28,042 nucleotides of DNA, from assembly GCA_015478945.1 (NCBI GenBank), contig JABUQX010118750.1, positions 1 through 28,042 on the forward strand, written 5' to 3'. Positions 9,913-22,559 of the stretch are shown here, in pieces. The notes below the pieces were generated by a model, which ran no database searches, was not told where the DNA came from, and saw only the letters and a program-made list of their open reading frames with translations. Positions within the stretch are counted from its first letter, which is position 1, and every line of letters starts with the position of its first letter. Source of the DNA: Trachelipus rathkii (lineage: Eukaryota > Arthropoda > Malacostraca > Isopoda > Trachelipodidae). A program made the translations under genes and the position numbers.

Positions 9913-11174
9913 TCAAGACACATTTGGAATTATTATTGCCACAGATATGTTTATTAATAAGTTCCAGTTGAGCGAGGAAGGTTAATTGAACTGAATTCTC
10001 GCTGGACCTGTGACTACTGTTATTTCAGACTGATCTTCAGATAAGCACTCTTGGTAGCTTAGACCATGACTGTTCCATGCAGAGTTCCTTTACCATCAGG
10101 AGTAACGTCAAGGAAATTTATATTATCTGCTGGAAAATACATAAATTTCCCCTTGACAGAGTCGTGTGGAATATACACCCCACCATTTTCATTCATTCGG
10201 CTCATAACCTCTTTTGCTACTGATGTATCTAGGTGCAGAACTTCTCTGTATTCAACTGAGTATCGTTTACTATGCAAAAGCTGGACAAGGAATTTGCTGA
10301 GAGTATTGGAATGAACTGTTAAACCAACACCTAGTCACGAGTATGCTTGGTCATCATCGTAGTTTATTGTGTTTAGTAGTATCGACTGATCCTTGAAAAT
10401 GCCAGTGGTTGCTAGATAAAATGCACTTCCTTGTAATACGTGCCACTTCAAAGACGGTTTTAATTTTTCCCCAAAAGCTAGTGGTTTATCCAGCTTTAGT
10501 TAGAACAACATCTATAGTAGCTTTTAAAGATTATACTTTGTGGTTGATAGTTGATTCTTGCGGATGAGGTTAATAAATTGTACGTTCATATCCCATGTTC
10601 AATGAATGTTTTAATTGCATTCCTCTTCATAACATGTTCATTCTCCATCCCGTTTGTTGCACATATTTCTTTGTACACATCTTCTGCTTCTGTAATGAAA
10701 ACCACCTTTCCGTCTTTTAAAACCTCTGAAAGAAAATTAATGAAATCGACTTTACATTCACTATCTATTATAATAGTTTCATTGTCTAGAATTTGACATT
10801 GAAGTTTTTTGCGTAAAACATTTACAACATTCTTTGTATAGCATTCTTTGTGATAGGAAATGTCATACGCTTGTTCATTCCTTGGGTCTACTATACATGC
10901 TGATAATTTGATTTTCCATTGATCATTATTTACTATGGTTTACAGTCTCGTATAGTTTTTGCACCGGCGTTACTGGCTGAAACTGTGAACAATTGATGTT
11001 CTCTGGAGTCTGCTTTGCTACAGGAAAAGCATCTATTTTTTCTGTTTGCTCACCGCATGATCTTGTGAATAGTGTGCGTGTGTTACTTGTAAAAGGTTCA
11101 TTTATGATGTCAATTGCTTCTTGTCTCTTTTAAAATTTGGCTTCCAATCTTGCTAGTTGCACCTTGTGAGTGCA
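9913..11174 (-). pseudogene. Decayed multi-copy invertebrate family protein
   Basis: Read on the minus strand, consecutive pieces in shifting frames give a recognisable protein. 11174-10926 contains a Cys-containing N-terminal part with FTSNTRTLFTRSCGE. 10940-10586 continues in another frame with KLSACIVDPRNEQAYD, then YHKECY, a His/Cys pair likely to bind zinc with the earlier Cys. It then holds TEAEDVYKEICATNG and ENEHVMKRNAIKTFIE. 10490-10059 holds KPLAFGEKLKPSLKWHV and ADNINFLDVTPDGKGTLHG. 10056-9913 holds YQECLSEDQSEITVVTGPAR. I count at least four frameshifts and four in-frame stops (for example TGA at 10586-10588 and 10335-10337, TAA at 10059-10061 and 9982-9984). From memory, the ADN..D..TPDG..T.HG and EHVMKR.AIK.FIE motifs belong to a large uncharacterised family found in many copies in invertebrates, possibly carried by mobile elements. 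Its biochemical function is unknown to me. The N-terminal and C-terminal limits are uncertain, and the C-terminus may extend toward 9822. The most intact piece is 10059-10490. Confidence 0.75.
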
Positions 11175-14039
11175 CCGTTATATATTAACATAGATTAAAT
11201 AATGCCATAAACCGACATTTTTTTTTCTGTCAAATTCGTTCCATATATTACAAAAAGTATTTCATATGAATCATTCAATTGATCCTCCGAATCATTTATC
11301 TATCGTTTTGGATATTAGAGCTTCTAGAACTTTGTTATTGAGGATTTCGATTCAACAACAAGCGATTTCATTTATCCTTTTTGATCACAAGCACACCAGA
11401 GACTTTAGAATCAAACTAGATCAGAGTTTAATAGTTTCGTCAACTGAACTTGTTAAGTACCTATCAGGTAACCAGGGCTTGCTTTATAGAACAAATTTCA
11501 TCCTGAAATAAATAAGTAATGAATTAAGTAGTATATAAAATGTTTACAGTATAACTTAACACTCATCTAGTGTCTTAATTAGCATTATCTATCTACCTAT
11601 TACCTTCTGAATGCCCTTTCTATTGTACGATCCAACTCTGACTTTGAACTGACATATAGGAAACCCACTCTATTTAGTTTATTTATGAAAATTTTGCCAA
11701 ATGCACAAATTTTTTTTTTAGCTTAATAACCAGGTGGTATCAACACAAATATTGATTTTAATAAAGGCAAGTACATTGCTAGGCAAAATTTCTTTTTCAA
11801 GCTTATTACCAAAAAGGTTAAAAAAAATTAAAAATTACGGTTTAGTAGCGACAGAGATAAGGCACTTTGTTTATAGTAATAATGAGCTGCCATCTGGATG
11901 TACGGTCACCTACAAGTTATAGCGCACACTTGTGAGAGTGTTAACCATATGAAAGAAATATTATACTATCACTAATACCTCATCTACTTTAATTCCTGAA
12001 CTCTGCTAACACTGGTACATATGTATATATCTATTTAAATTATATAAACATATGCCCTATATACATATCTATATCTATTATCACTTTCATTAACTTTGCA
12101 CGCGTGAAACCTCAATAGTACTATCTGCCAGATACTCTCTATGTTGGATTTCTTTATCACCATCAGCATCAGTAGAATGATGGTAGGTATAGTATATTGA
12201 TATGTAATACATAATAATTTTAAATCATATTTTATATGATTTCACCTCTAGTGTTAAGTATATATAATATAGTAATCAGATAAAGTATATAGTATAACCT
12301 AGTCGATAACAATACTCAGATTTATGATTGTACATAGCTTGGAGGTTAAACGAACAGAGTTCTATAAAGAAAAATTATATAACAATAAAATATATAGTCC
12401 TATAATTTATAGATGTACAGAACACCTATTAAATGGTATTATATAAATATACTAATAAATAATATAATATCTAATTTAATTAACGATTAATAATATTATA
12501 AATACTCTCAATAATATGTTCTTTTAAATTTTTATTTTCGAATATACCTTGTGATATTAGTCTTTAAAAATTTAGTATTTCATTTATTTTAAATACATGT
12601 CATTCTGTATTATTTAATTTTTACATTATTCATTCAATTACACATATATATTTATTATATTCTATATCACAATTTTAACTTCAAACTGATACGCTTCAAA
12701 TTACTGATGAGAATGGGAATTTTATATTTCTCTTGAAGATAACAGCATTAATAGGGATTCAGGGTGGTCATATTTAAGATATTACTCAGTAGTTGTAGTA
12801 GCTGCAGTTTTTTATGCTCTATATATATGAAGTTTTATTCTATGATAATCTGTGAAACACTTGCTTGAATGATTACTATTAATTTACTCTTATAATCTAT
12901 AAGTTTATAATAAATACATTGAGGATATTAAATAAATAATATATAACCAAACATCAATTGTAGTTTCTTCTTTGTGAATATACATTTGCTTTTGCAGCAT
13001 ATAGATATGTTTCCATAATATTCTTATGCTTCAATGGTATTTTCGTGCTTCATTATAGACTTGTACATAGTTTGTTATTTGGAAAGGATTGATGTACCTA
13101 ATTGTTTTGGTACTTGGATTTCACCTCAATACTTTTCCTCTTTGTGGAGTCCATATGATTATTATTATGATAATTACTGCATAAGTATATATGTTCTAAA
13201 GTTACTTTACTTACTAAAAAGCTTCCTTGTGTTGCCTTAATGTAAAGTATTCATAATAACTATACATTAGTTTAATCTATTTACATCTAATATTTATATT
13301 TATATCTACTATCTAATTAGCTTATTGAGCAATAATTCAGTATTTTTTTGTGGCTTCTAGATATATTACACTTTTGGTTTCTTGCCAATAAGACTTATAT
13401 TGTGTACTTATGCAGTATTCGTTATAAATAAATATACACCCTGTATTTTTTCTAATATTTTATTATATATATAATTACTTTATATATTTTAGAGCTTTTA
13501 TTGTTAAGCCTTTCTCTATTAATGTCGAAGCTCATTCAAAATATTGTGCCACTGATATATATAACACTTGCAAATCCTTAGATTTAGGTATATAATAGTC
13601 AGAAAATTCGTTTCCTTTCATTAATTACTTATATATTTCTATTGCTTTTAATCTACTCTTTATATTAATCTGTTGTTATTTAGAGATCAAGTCAGCAGTA
13701 AAATTATTCCATGTTCACAGTAAGTAGTTTGATTAAATAATTCATATAGATATTTTTATCCTTATGTATTTATTTATTTGCAATATATATACCATTATTA
13801 TCATTATTATGAGAAGATTTTATATCTATTATTATTGTGAATATGTATAGTAATATTCATATTCTTCATGATTTGTCTACAATTTTAATGTAAGTACTTT
13901 AGTTCTCTTCTGCTTCTTATTCAGTAAACTTGTTATAAAATTGTTAAGTAAATAACTCATTAACGCCTCTACTTTAATTGGTATTATATATTTATAGTTT
14001 TCTGTTTATATAAATTAAGTATATAATTAGGGTATTACC
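11175..14039. other. A/T-rich spacer
   Basis: An ATG-started 81-codon + frame (11266-11511) lies 90 bases beyond the pseudogene. It contains FDHKHTRDFRIKLDQS and ends at TAA. I recognise no family and it could be chance. Two other frames (11734-11922, which lacks an ATG, and 13034-13240) are Lys/Ile or Tyr/Leu-rich and unsupported. Short TAT/TTA repeats occur near 12000-12070 and 13790-13850. Nothing else was seen. Confidence 0.5.
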
Positions 14040-14200
14040 CTGATTAGAGTTACGTATGATTATATATTTATTATATATATATATATTAATTAATTATATT
14101 ATATATATATTATATAATTAATTAATATATATTTATATATAATATATTATATATTATTAATATTATATTATATTATTTTTTAAGATATTCAATTAATTAT
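14040..14200. repeat. AT simple sequence with near-palindrome
   Basis: (AT)n and TTAATTAA-type words. 14088-14129 is close to self-complementary around an (AT)n core. Confidence 0.7.
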
Positions 14201-15049
14201 CGATTTTATTTCCATTTAAAATATATTATATTATTTATTATTATTAAATAATTTATCATTATTGTATTTTCAGAACATATTAATCATTAATATAATATTA
14301 TAATGAAGGGTGGATATTTTATACCTTATACCAATTAATAAAATAACATATTATATTAATTAATTATCTATTAGTCGACATATCATTATATAATACTATA
14401 TGATTTAATAAATTACGTAATATTAGTATTGCTTCTAAGCCTATAAGTTTAATTATAGTAGATATTATAATATAGCCTTATAATTATATAATTAATATTA
14501 ATAATATATATTGGAGTTTATTACTAATATATATATTTATATATTGTAGGTCTATATATATTTAATATATAATTTTAAATCTAATATATGAAATTTATAA
14601 TGCTACGGAATTTCAGATAATAGCTAAATACTATAATAATATTATATTAATATCTTATTTTCTCTTTATATCCTAGTCAAGATAAACAATTTACCGTAAC
14701 GAATATAATTCAAAGGTAGCGGCTCTCAGGGAATCTGAAATACATAGGGAGGCACTTCATATATAATTAAAATGTTAAATAATGACTCATATAGTGCTTC
14801 GGTATTAGGTAGATTATGATCTCCTTTATTATATAATTTAACCTAGTAATATTTTAAGGTCAATCACCAAATACCTCTTGATACTGGTTCAATATTCTAG
14901 TTGATTCTCAGATTGTGCTGAGTTTGTGGCCGATCAATAAGTTACCTAATAAGTCTATATAAATTCAGGTTACATGCCAGCGCTCATATATTAGATGTAA
15001 ATCAATCTCTAGTAATGGTCATATTAATTAATAAAAAATAATTATATGA
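14201..15049. other. A/T-rich spacer
   Basis: Low-complexity A/T sequence with a slightly mixed patch at 14690-14960. No gene or repeat of note was seen. Confidence 0.55.
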
Positions 15050-15179
15050 CGAGAATGTATGCGCTTTTGTGTTGCGCCCCGCAGATATTAACCCAATATC
15101 TTCTTGCACATTGTTGATGATAGGACTTTATACAATAGGGCCCGTTGTATGATTGTCGTTTGTACAATCATCTTTCTCG
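15050..15179. other. Cluster of stem-loops closed by an outer stem
   Basis: An outer pair CGAGAA (15050-15055) and TTCTCG (15174-15179) encloses four potential hairpins. They are GCGC/GCGC at 15061-15077, AGATATT/AATATCT at 15083-15101, ATACAA/TTGTAT at 15130-15150, and ATGATTGT/ACAATCAT at 15149-15171. The last two overlap by two bases and would compete. It does not fit a tRNA. It could be a small structured RNA, a decayed element end, or coincidence. No promoter or terminator signal supports transcription. Confidence 0.3.
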
Positions 15180-17880
15180 CTTAAATATAAATAGTAAGAC
15201 TACAAATAGGTTAGATGTTGAAATTACTACTACGCTACAAATTTAAAAATTTAAAATAACAATTTATTAAATGTGGTTTATTGTGATTGAACAGTATATA
15301 CAAGAAATAGGTCATAAGTAAAGGCTTCTTATATAGTATATTTGAAGAACGTTACTGTCGGTACTTATGAAAGCTCTGCGTGAAAAAAAAGAAAAGAGTT
15401 GAAGTAAGTCTCTTATGGCAGCTGATACTCCTACACTCGCAACTTAGAAGATATCTCATATAGATGTCGAGGAATCTAACGATTTCTGTATTCTATTGAG
15501 GGCGTTTCATCTGGCAGAGGAATAAAAAATTTCTAGCAAATTTGAATTAAATATAGTAGAATAATCGATCCTACCCTGAATCTTCTAATTCTAGTATTAC
15601 TGTAATTATCTTCTAATAGCAAATCCTTATACTGTAATTTCTCATATCAATTGGTATTTCATACTACTCCATATAACATTCTTAGATAATATGACTTCAT
15701 ATATATCAGAGAATTGCATAATAATTTTTAATATATTTCACTTATACTTTTTTTCGCACGAAGCTATCTAGTACATAAGAGGACTATTTATTTTGATTTC
15801 GATAAAAATTTTCTTTGTAATATCACAATACCTCATATTAATATACTCAATACATAATAATTCAATAGATAAATCATATTTGACAATAAGGCGTGCGTCT
15901 AATATTCTTGAAAGAAAGCTCGTCAATTAAGCAGAAATGAGCTAAAGATAAAATGGCCAAATATTTAAGTTATAAAATTAGAAATTATAGGAGATACTTA
16001 GCTAAAGCCTATAAATAATATATATAGCTAATCATCATATTCATCTTCATATTTCTAATGCTAAGAAAACTATTATAATATATAATACCTATCATAACGG
16101 CACGATATACTCTAAAAGAATATTTGCCTTTCTCCAAACCTATTATATACATCTACATGTTCTCTATGATAGAATATCTTTTACTGCAATTGACTAAATG
16201 TTACTATTTTTTTTAGTGTTTTCTTTCTATTTTTATGTTTTTTTTTAATTGTTCTATATTATTATTAACGTTATTAGAGATTATATAATATATTTTATTT
16301 AGTTATATAGTATATAGTATTTAACTTTTAAGTCTAGGACTTTTTTACAGTATATTATATATACTTATATATTAATATATTCTATAAGGCTAATAATAAT
16401 ACTAATCAATTTATTATGCTGAGGTTGTCAAGAGAGAAAGTTAGAGAAGGAAATGAAGTATTTATTCAATATGTATTTATAAGTGATATAAGTAATATAT
16501 TTTTATATAATTTATCCAATCATCTTCAATTGTATGATATAAGATATATTTAAGTATTTAGTCACTTGCATCGATATACATAACTTATCATATTTAATAC
16601 TATTATTAATAATAATAAAATGAGTAATATGATATAGTATATATATTATAGTATATACCATCAGGACTTGCAGATTTAGAGTATCTATAATTAGTAATTG
16701 GATTAATATATATTATGGCATAACATAATATCTACTAATACTCATACAGGTCACCTAAATCTATTAATTATATTTATATATTACTATGATATATTATAAT
16801 GGTAATTATAATAATTATAGAGTATTTATATTTTATTTAATTTTTTTTAAAAAATAGTTCACACCTTTTTATTTATTTTATAACTTGTTTTCATACACTA
16901 TTACTCATTGCATAACATGAGCGTAATTTCTATTATGAGAAGTTGTTGCAATTTTGTGGAGGATTCATATATTTATGTACACCGTTTTCCGAAATGAGAG
17001 GCCTTTGTCGGAAAAATCAAGCTTCAATACATAAATAAATAATACGTAATCTTTGTACGTTGATAATATGTAAACCACATTGTTATATGCGATAAGACAT
17101 ATATATTACGTCTCTTTATGGATGGCGCACTCTGAAGATTACCTCAGTCCAAATGATCTTTAGCTGAGGAGAAATTACATGTTTCGAGAAGATCAATCAA
17201 ATGATTTTCACTATGTAAAGATAAAGGCGATTGTTATGATTACCTCTGCGAAGTTTGGTATCATTCACAAATCGAAGGCAAGATTCTTTACGTAGCTTCA
17301 TTTGCGACATGCAGAATATCAAACATATGAACGATCATCTTTCTAGTTTTGAGTTTGTTTAAGCAATTTATTACATGACAATATTCTACAGCCACTTAAA
17401 GCACTTGAGATCATAGTAAAAGATGAAGAAAGTTAATGTTTATTGTTTAAGACTGAAAATGTAGATAATGTATATAAGTCAATTTATGGTCGAATATGAG
17501 AGTCATAAATAATTGCTATACCTACATACACTGAGTTTATAAATATAAGGTCTATATAATATAGACACCTAACTCTTAAATAAGAATAGCTACTGATCAT
17601 AGATATGATCTTGATTTCTAATATAATATAATGAGTAATAAGTGTGTTAGTGCTAGTTAAGATAATAGGGAGGGTAAAGGGAGGGCATAGAACTCTATAA
17701 TATTTTTTAGTACTCAATAGGTGATTCTTCAGATAGGAAAGCTAATACTGATTTATTTACGCCTTCGTAAAAGAGGAGTTGAGAGAGAAGATGACTTGAG
17801 GAGCACAGAGTAGATTACAAAAATCGAGGTTGGTTTAATACTTTGCGGAATAGAATATCGCCACTGATATATAATAAATA
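15180..17880. other. A/T-rich spacer
   Basis: No supported gene. More balanced patches lie at 15340-15560 and 17110-17350. A perfect 8-bp stem, TTTTCCGA (16985-16992) with TCGGAAAA (17008-17015), has a 15-base loop. A second stem, CCTCAG with CTGAGG, lies at about 17140-17167. A 77-codon minus-strand frame (17484-17717) is Ile/Tyr/Ser-rich without motifs. Confidence 0.5.
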
Positions 17881-18479
17881 TATAAATAAAATATGAGTAT
17901 ATATTCATATATATAATTATAATATATATATATATATAGAGTAATATATATTATAATATTGATTGAGTAATTAGTATACTTAATTTAGTAATATAACACT
18001 TATAATATATAATATATATATTAATATTATATATATTTATATTTTTTGCCGAAGGTGTTATATAGATATGTAAGGAGAAACTAAATTTATCTCTCTTATA
18101 TGAATGTATATTGTTTTGATGATATTTGTACATATGAAGTATAACAGTTTAAGAGGAATTCTAAAATCTCCAAAAATGTTATTTATAATATATTATTATT
18201 ATAATAATTAGAGTTTTACAAATATATATATCTATTTATAATATTATATATATATATATAATAATCTTATTATTATTGATCCTACATATATATATAATAA
18301 TAGTGAAATATGGTGTGTGTGTATGTTATTTATGTGTGTAAGAGTGATAATATAATTTTCTTCGATTTTATATTATAATGTTTATATTAGATGTGAGCTC
18401 TCAGTAACTAATTCTCCGCCTCCAAGATTAGTTGGTTCATAACTGTGTACCAACCTGAGATTTATGAAGTCTGGTGAAT
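17881..18479. repeat. AT-rich tract with scattered (AT)n runs
   Basis: (AT)n runs at about 17924-17939, 18006-18040 and 18240-18262, plus a short GT run at 18311-18325. The minus-strand frame 17951-18133 is Ile/Asn/Tyr-rich and reads through simple sequence. Confidence 0.65.
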
Positions 18480-20379
18480 GTTTATATATTATATATATAT
18501 ACTCACCTATAATTTATAGTAGTTATTATTATATATAATAATATTTAATATTATAATACTTATATAATTTTGTTTATAATATTAATTAAGCATTTTATTT
18601 AGAACCCTGTATTTGATTAATATCATATATCCCGTAACCTATGTACAAATATAAATCACGATGTTATATTATCTGAATAGAGCATATATCACATTCAATT
18701 ATTCACTGTATATTATTGAATTGAATTAGTGTATGATAAGTATAATATAAAAATAATCATACATACTCAATTAATAGAATATAGTAAAGGTCCTATGGGA
18801 TAGTCATAATTATGATATAGTTTTACTACCTATAGTGCAAATAGTATATATTTTAATTAGTAAGAGTGATATGGATAAAAGGTAGTATCACTCATATCAC
18901 ATTTAAGGAGTTGTTCCAGTTAGTCACTCAATATGATATAATATAATATATAGTATTATTGATATATAGTTATAGATATATTTACTTATTTTTTTATATA
19001 TATTACTAGTATATATATTAAAACAATATGTGTACTAGAATACTCGTATATTAATATAATTATTATTATCATATATAGCATGTATTATATGTAGATATTA
19101 TATAATATATCTATATATATATAACTATATACAGTATATCATTATCATACTATATATATACATATAATATATACTATATATATATAATATATATATATAT
19201 ATATAATATATAAATATATATATATTATATAGTATATATATATTTTATATTATATACAGATATATATATAGTGTAAATAAATATGATCTATATAGTACCA
19301 TTTCGAATGTTAATATCATCTATAGATCTATAATTACTATATATATATCACAATAGTAAATATATTATATATATATATAATATACTATAGACTATATTAG
19401 TACCGTATATATATATATATAGTAACAATATATATACACTATATAATGTGAATATTAAATATATTCAAATATAAAATGTTATATATATTTATTATATACT
19501 ATATTACATATATGTCATAGCCTATATATATATAATATATAATATGACTTACTATACTATATAGTATATATATATTATTATACCATTATTATATATATTT
19601 TTTATTATCATATCACTTTTTATTATATAGATTTTATAATATATATACTACACGGTATAAATATACTATAATAATATATTACTATATAATTTTATTATAA
19701 TACTACTCATATGTATACTAATATATTATATTTAATAAACATAAACCGTACTATATTACATATAATATAATCTATATACTATAATATATAATATATATAT
19801 TATATTATATAATATATATATATATTATACTATTATATAGGTATATTATATAATTATTTTATATTATAGCTATTATATCACCTGCTAACACACAGTATAA
19901 TATATATATACTAATTATATATAGTATATATTTATTATTATATATACTCTATATATAATATATATATACTATATATATATTTTAATTTATGAGTCTGATA
20001 TTATATAGTTTATATTATTTTATAATTAATAGTTACTGTATATGAAATTTATAACGTTTATATATATATAATAATTATATAAATTATATATTTTATATTA
20101 TTATTATATATATATAATTTATATTATATATATATATATTATATTAATATATATATATATATATATATAAATTTATATATAAATATATATTATATATAAC
20201 CTATTATATAGTTACAATAATATATAATATAAATAGTATATTTAGAATAGTATAGTATCGTGTTAGTTTTATATTTAGTTATATGTTATATTTTATTATA
20301 TTTATATTTAAATATAATATCATATATATAATTATATTATATATATTATAAAGTATATAGTATATATAAACTATATGAT

Positions 20380-20410
<31 letters not shown>

Positions 20411-20620
20411 ATATTATATATATTGATATCAGTATATATACATAGTATATATATATATCATTATAATAGTAATGATAATAATAATAATATAATTCTTAAT
20501 ATATATATATATATATAATATATACCTTGTATAATATATATATATTATAACAGTAATACTTTAATATATTATTATATATTCTTATATATACTATATATTA
20601 TTATAATTATTTCTTTCTAT
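18480..20620. repeat. Extreme (AT)n block of about 2 kb
   Basis: Almost entirely A and T, made of alternating AT tracts broken by single substitutions, with the densest part at about 19000-20600. There are numerous self-complementary words, so it has high potential for cruciform formation and low melting stability. No frame longer than about 60 codons occurs. Assembly through such sequence is error-prone, so its true length may differ. Confidence 0.85.
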
Positions 20621-21337
20621 TTTCACGGCTATATGTATCATATATTTGTACTGATATTATCTATAAATACAGTACTAATAAATAGCGTAAAACTTTATAA
20701 CTAATATTATACTGAAATATAGTAGGTATTTCTACTTAAACCCTAGTTATCAGTATTATATCACTATACATATAACATATCAGTGTAGATACATAGTAGC
20801 CCATGTATTATAGGTGAGTATTAATGATCTATTATGTGATGTTGACTGTATAGAGTTACTATACATATAATACATATATAATATATGAGGATACCATAAT
20901 ATATCATATTACAATTTGAAATTATTAGTATATATAGTATATAATATGTTGATATATAATTATGAGATATTATCTACTTATAATATATACTTATATAAAG
21001 TATTCTACATAGTGAAGTACTACATATTGCCACTACTGGATAGTAAGTTATCGTAGTAGCCAATTTATGATAATGTATTATATCATAATGGTATTATACA
21101 GAAATGTTAAAAATGTAAATAAAAAGTAAATACAATTGTCTGTAATAGATCCTCCAATTTCTTTTTGAGTATAATCTAATCACGGTAAGCTTCATTCTAC
21201 TTCATTGAGCTTTTAAGAGTCAAAGATATATATATGGATGTCTCCCAACAGGCTTACAAATAATGATTTTACATTTTCGAGCAATGTAAATCTAATAATT
21301 ATTTGAATCTAATTATCCGTTATAATATCACTCCAAG
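20621..21337. other. A/T-rich spacer
   Basis: AT runs fade toward 21100. From 21100 the composition is more mixed. No gene or repeat of note was seen before the fragment at 21338. Confidence 0.55.
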
Positions 21338-21395
21338 TTACAAGTAACACACGCACACTATTCACAAGATCATGCGGTGAAGCAAACGAAAAAAT
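21338..21395 (+). pseudogene. Second short fragment of the multi-copy family
   Basis: Bases 21338-21380 are identical over 43 positions to the reverse complement of 11050-11092. Similarity continues to about 21395 through one inserted and one deleted base that cancel each other in frame. The reading is TSNTRTLFTRSCGE followed by (A/Q)(N/T)EKI, then the frame stops a few codons later. Nothing further of the family was found on either side. The piece corresponds to the N-terminal Cys-containing part of the protein. It lies on the + strand while the longer pseudogene is on the minus strand. Confidence 0.75.
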
Positions 21396-21399
21396 AGTA

Positions 21400-22427
21400 A
21401 TGTAACTTTATATTATCTACTTGATAGTCAAAAGAGCTAAGTAACTACCAAGAGTAAACATAATACATAAATATTATTATTACAACAAGTTTTTTCTTAT
21501 CACTTGGTCGTAAAGTATTCGTCATACAACATACAATTTTTCCATCTATTTATAATTAAACGAGATTGAATAAAAAATATACATAAATACTTTTATATAG
21601 ATACATAAGGGTTTGGGTAAAGTAACTATAAGCTATTGCAAGTGCTATCTTCTTAATTGTATTAAAAATAAATATTTGGCCAGAGACCACCTTTGAGTCG
21701 GTTTTCAAATCCATCGTGGTGCCGTTTACCCTGTGGAGAAGCATTTGTGGTTCTGTACACAAGTTTAATATATATATATACTATATATTATACATATATA
21801 ATCGGTAATAATAAAGAATATCTAATAATATATATATTACAAGTACTACATCCTTTTGTATTATATAAAGTATATATATATAATATATATTGTTTCAACA
21901 TATTTTATTCGCAAACTGGTAATTCTACTTTTATCGAGAAGTGTTGCACCAATTTGGAGAGAGAGGGATCATTTTATGAGCGTTTTCGAGACGAAGGAAG
22001 GCCACGTTTGTGCAGTAAATCCTCAAAATTAAAAAAAATTTCAATTACGGTCTTCTTCTTACGTGTCCATGATCAACCAATGTATTGAATGCTATTGAAA
22101 GCAATTATAATTACGCTCTATTGATGGAGGCGCAGATGTCGAAATTTCCCCCATAGTCCGAGATTGGAATCCATTAGTTGAAAAATTTAAACTCTCGCTT
22201 CGGAAGAAAAAAATAAATGAATAATTTTATGTATAACAATAAAGGCGTTTAGATTCGGCCAAGTTAAGAAATTCTATTCCAAATCTGAAGGACGTTCTTG
22301 CACGATTCATTATTCTGATGAAAAAATCGATGAAAACATTCGATCAAATATTCTACTAAGAAAACTGATTTAAAGTTTGTCCGATTAGAGTTTACATTTT
22401 AGAATTCACATGATGTTTACTAGAGAT
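21400..22427. other. Spacer with weak coding-like patches
   Basis: A 131-codon + frame (21693-22088, non-ATG start) is the longest open frame in the window, but its middle is Tyr/Ile-rich simple sequence (AT runs at 21768-21890). The final 60 codons, containing FYERFRDEGRPRLCSKSS, look more protein-like. Shortly after, in another frame, about 22113-22224 reads IDGGADVEISPIVRDWNPL and ends at TAA. These could be remnants of one broken gene. I do not recognise it. A minus-strand frame at 21556-21762 overlaps and is also unidentified. Confidence 0.3.
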
Positions 22428-22449
22428 GTAGAGAGGTAGAGAGGTAGGG
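22428..22449 (+). repeat. Short 8-bp tandem repeat
   Basis: GTAGAGAG occurs twice in a row (22428-22435 and 22436-22443), followed by a partial GTAGGG. Confidence 0.8.
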
Positions 22450-22498
22450 TCTGTCGTGGACTGCGGTTTCCACACTGCATTAAAAAGAACGTACTAAG

Positions 22499-22548
22499 CA
22501 CCTCACAGCACAGCACCTCACCACACCACACCGCACCGCACCGGTGTG
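22499..22548 (+). repeat. CACNN pentanucleotide array
   Basis: Nine consecutive pentamers of form CAC(A/C)N lie at 22499-22543: CACCT, CACAG, CACAG, CACCT, CACCA, CACCA, then CACCG three times. They are followed by GTGTG at 22544-22548, which makes a CACCGGTG palindrome at the junction. Adjacent identical units suggest recent unit-by-unit slippage. Confidence 0.85.
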
Positions 22549-22559
22549 TAAACCAGCTC

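Noticed and set aside
21693..22088. 131-codon frame, the longest in the window
   Set aside because: The middle is Tyr/Ile translation of (AT)n simple sequence and there is no ATG at the start. Only the last part looks protein-like and it could not be assigned.
22113..22224. IDGGADVE peptide resembling part of an ankyrin repeat
   Set aside because: Only about eight residues fit, there is a single unit, and the frame closes after 37 codons. This is not enough to call an ankyrin domain.
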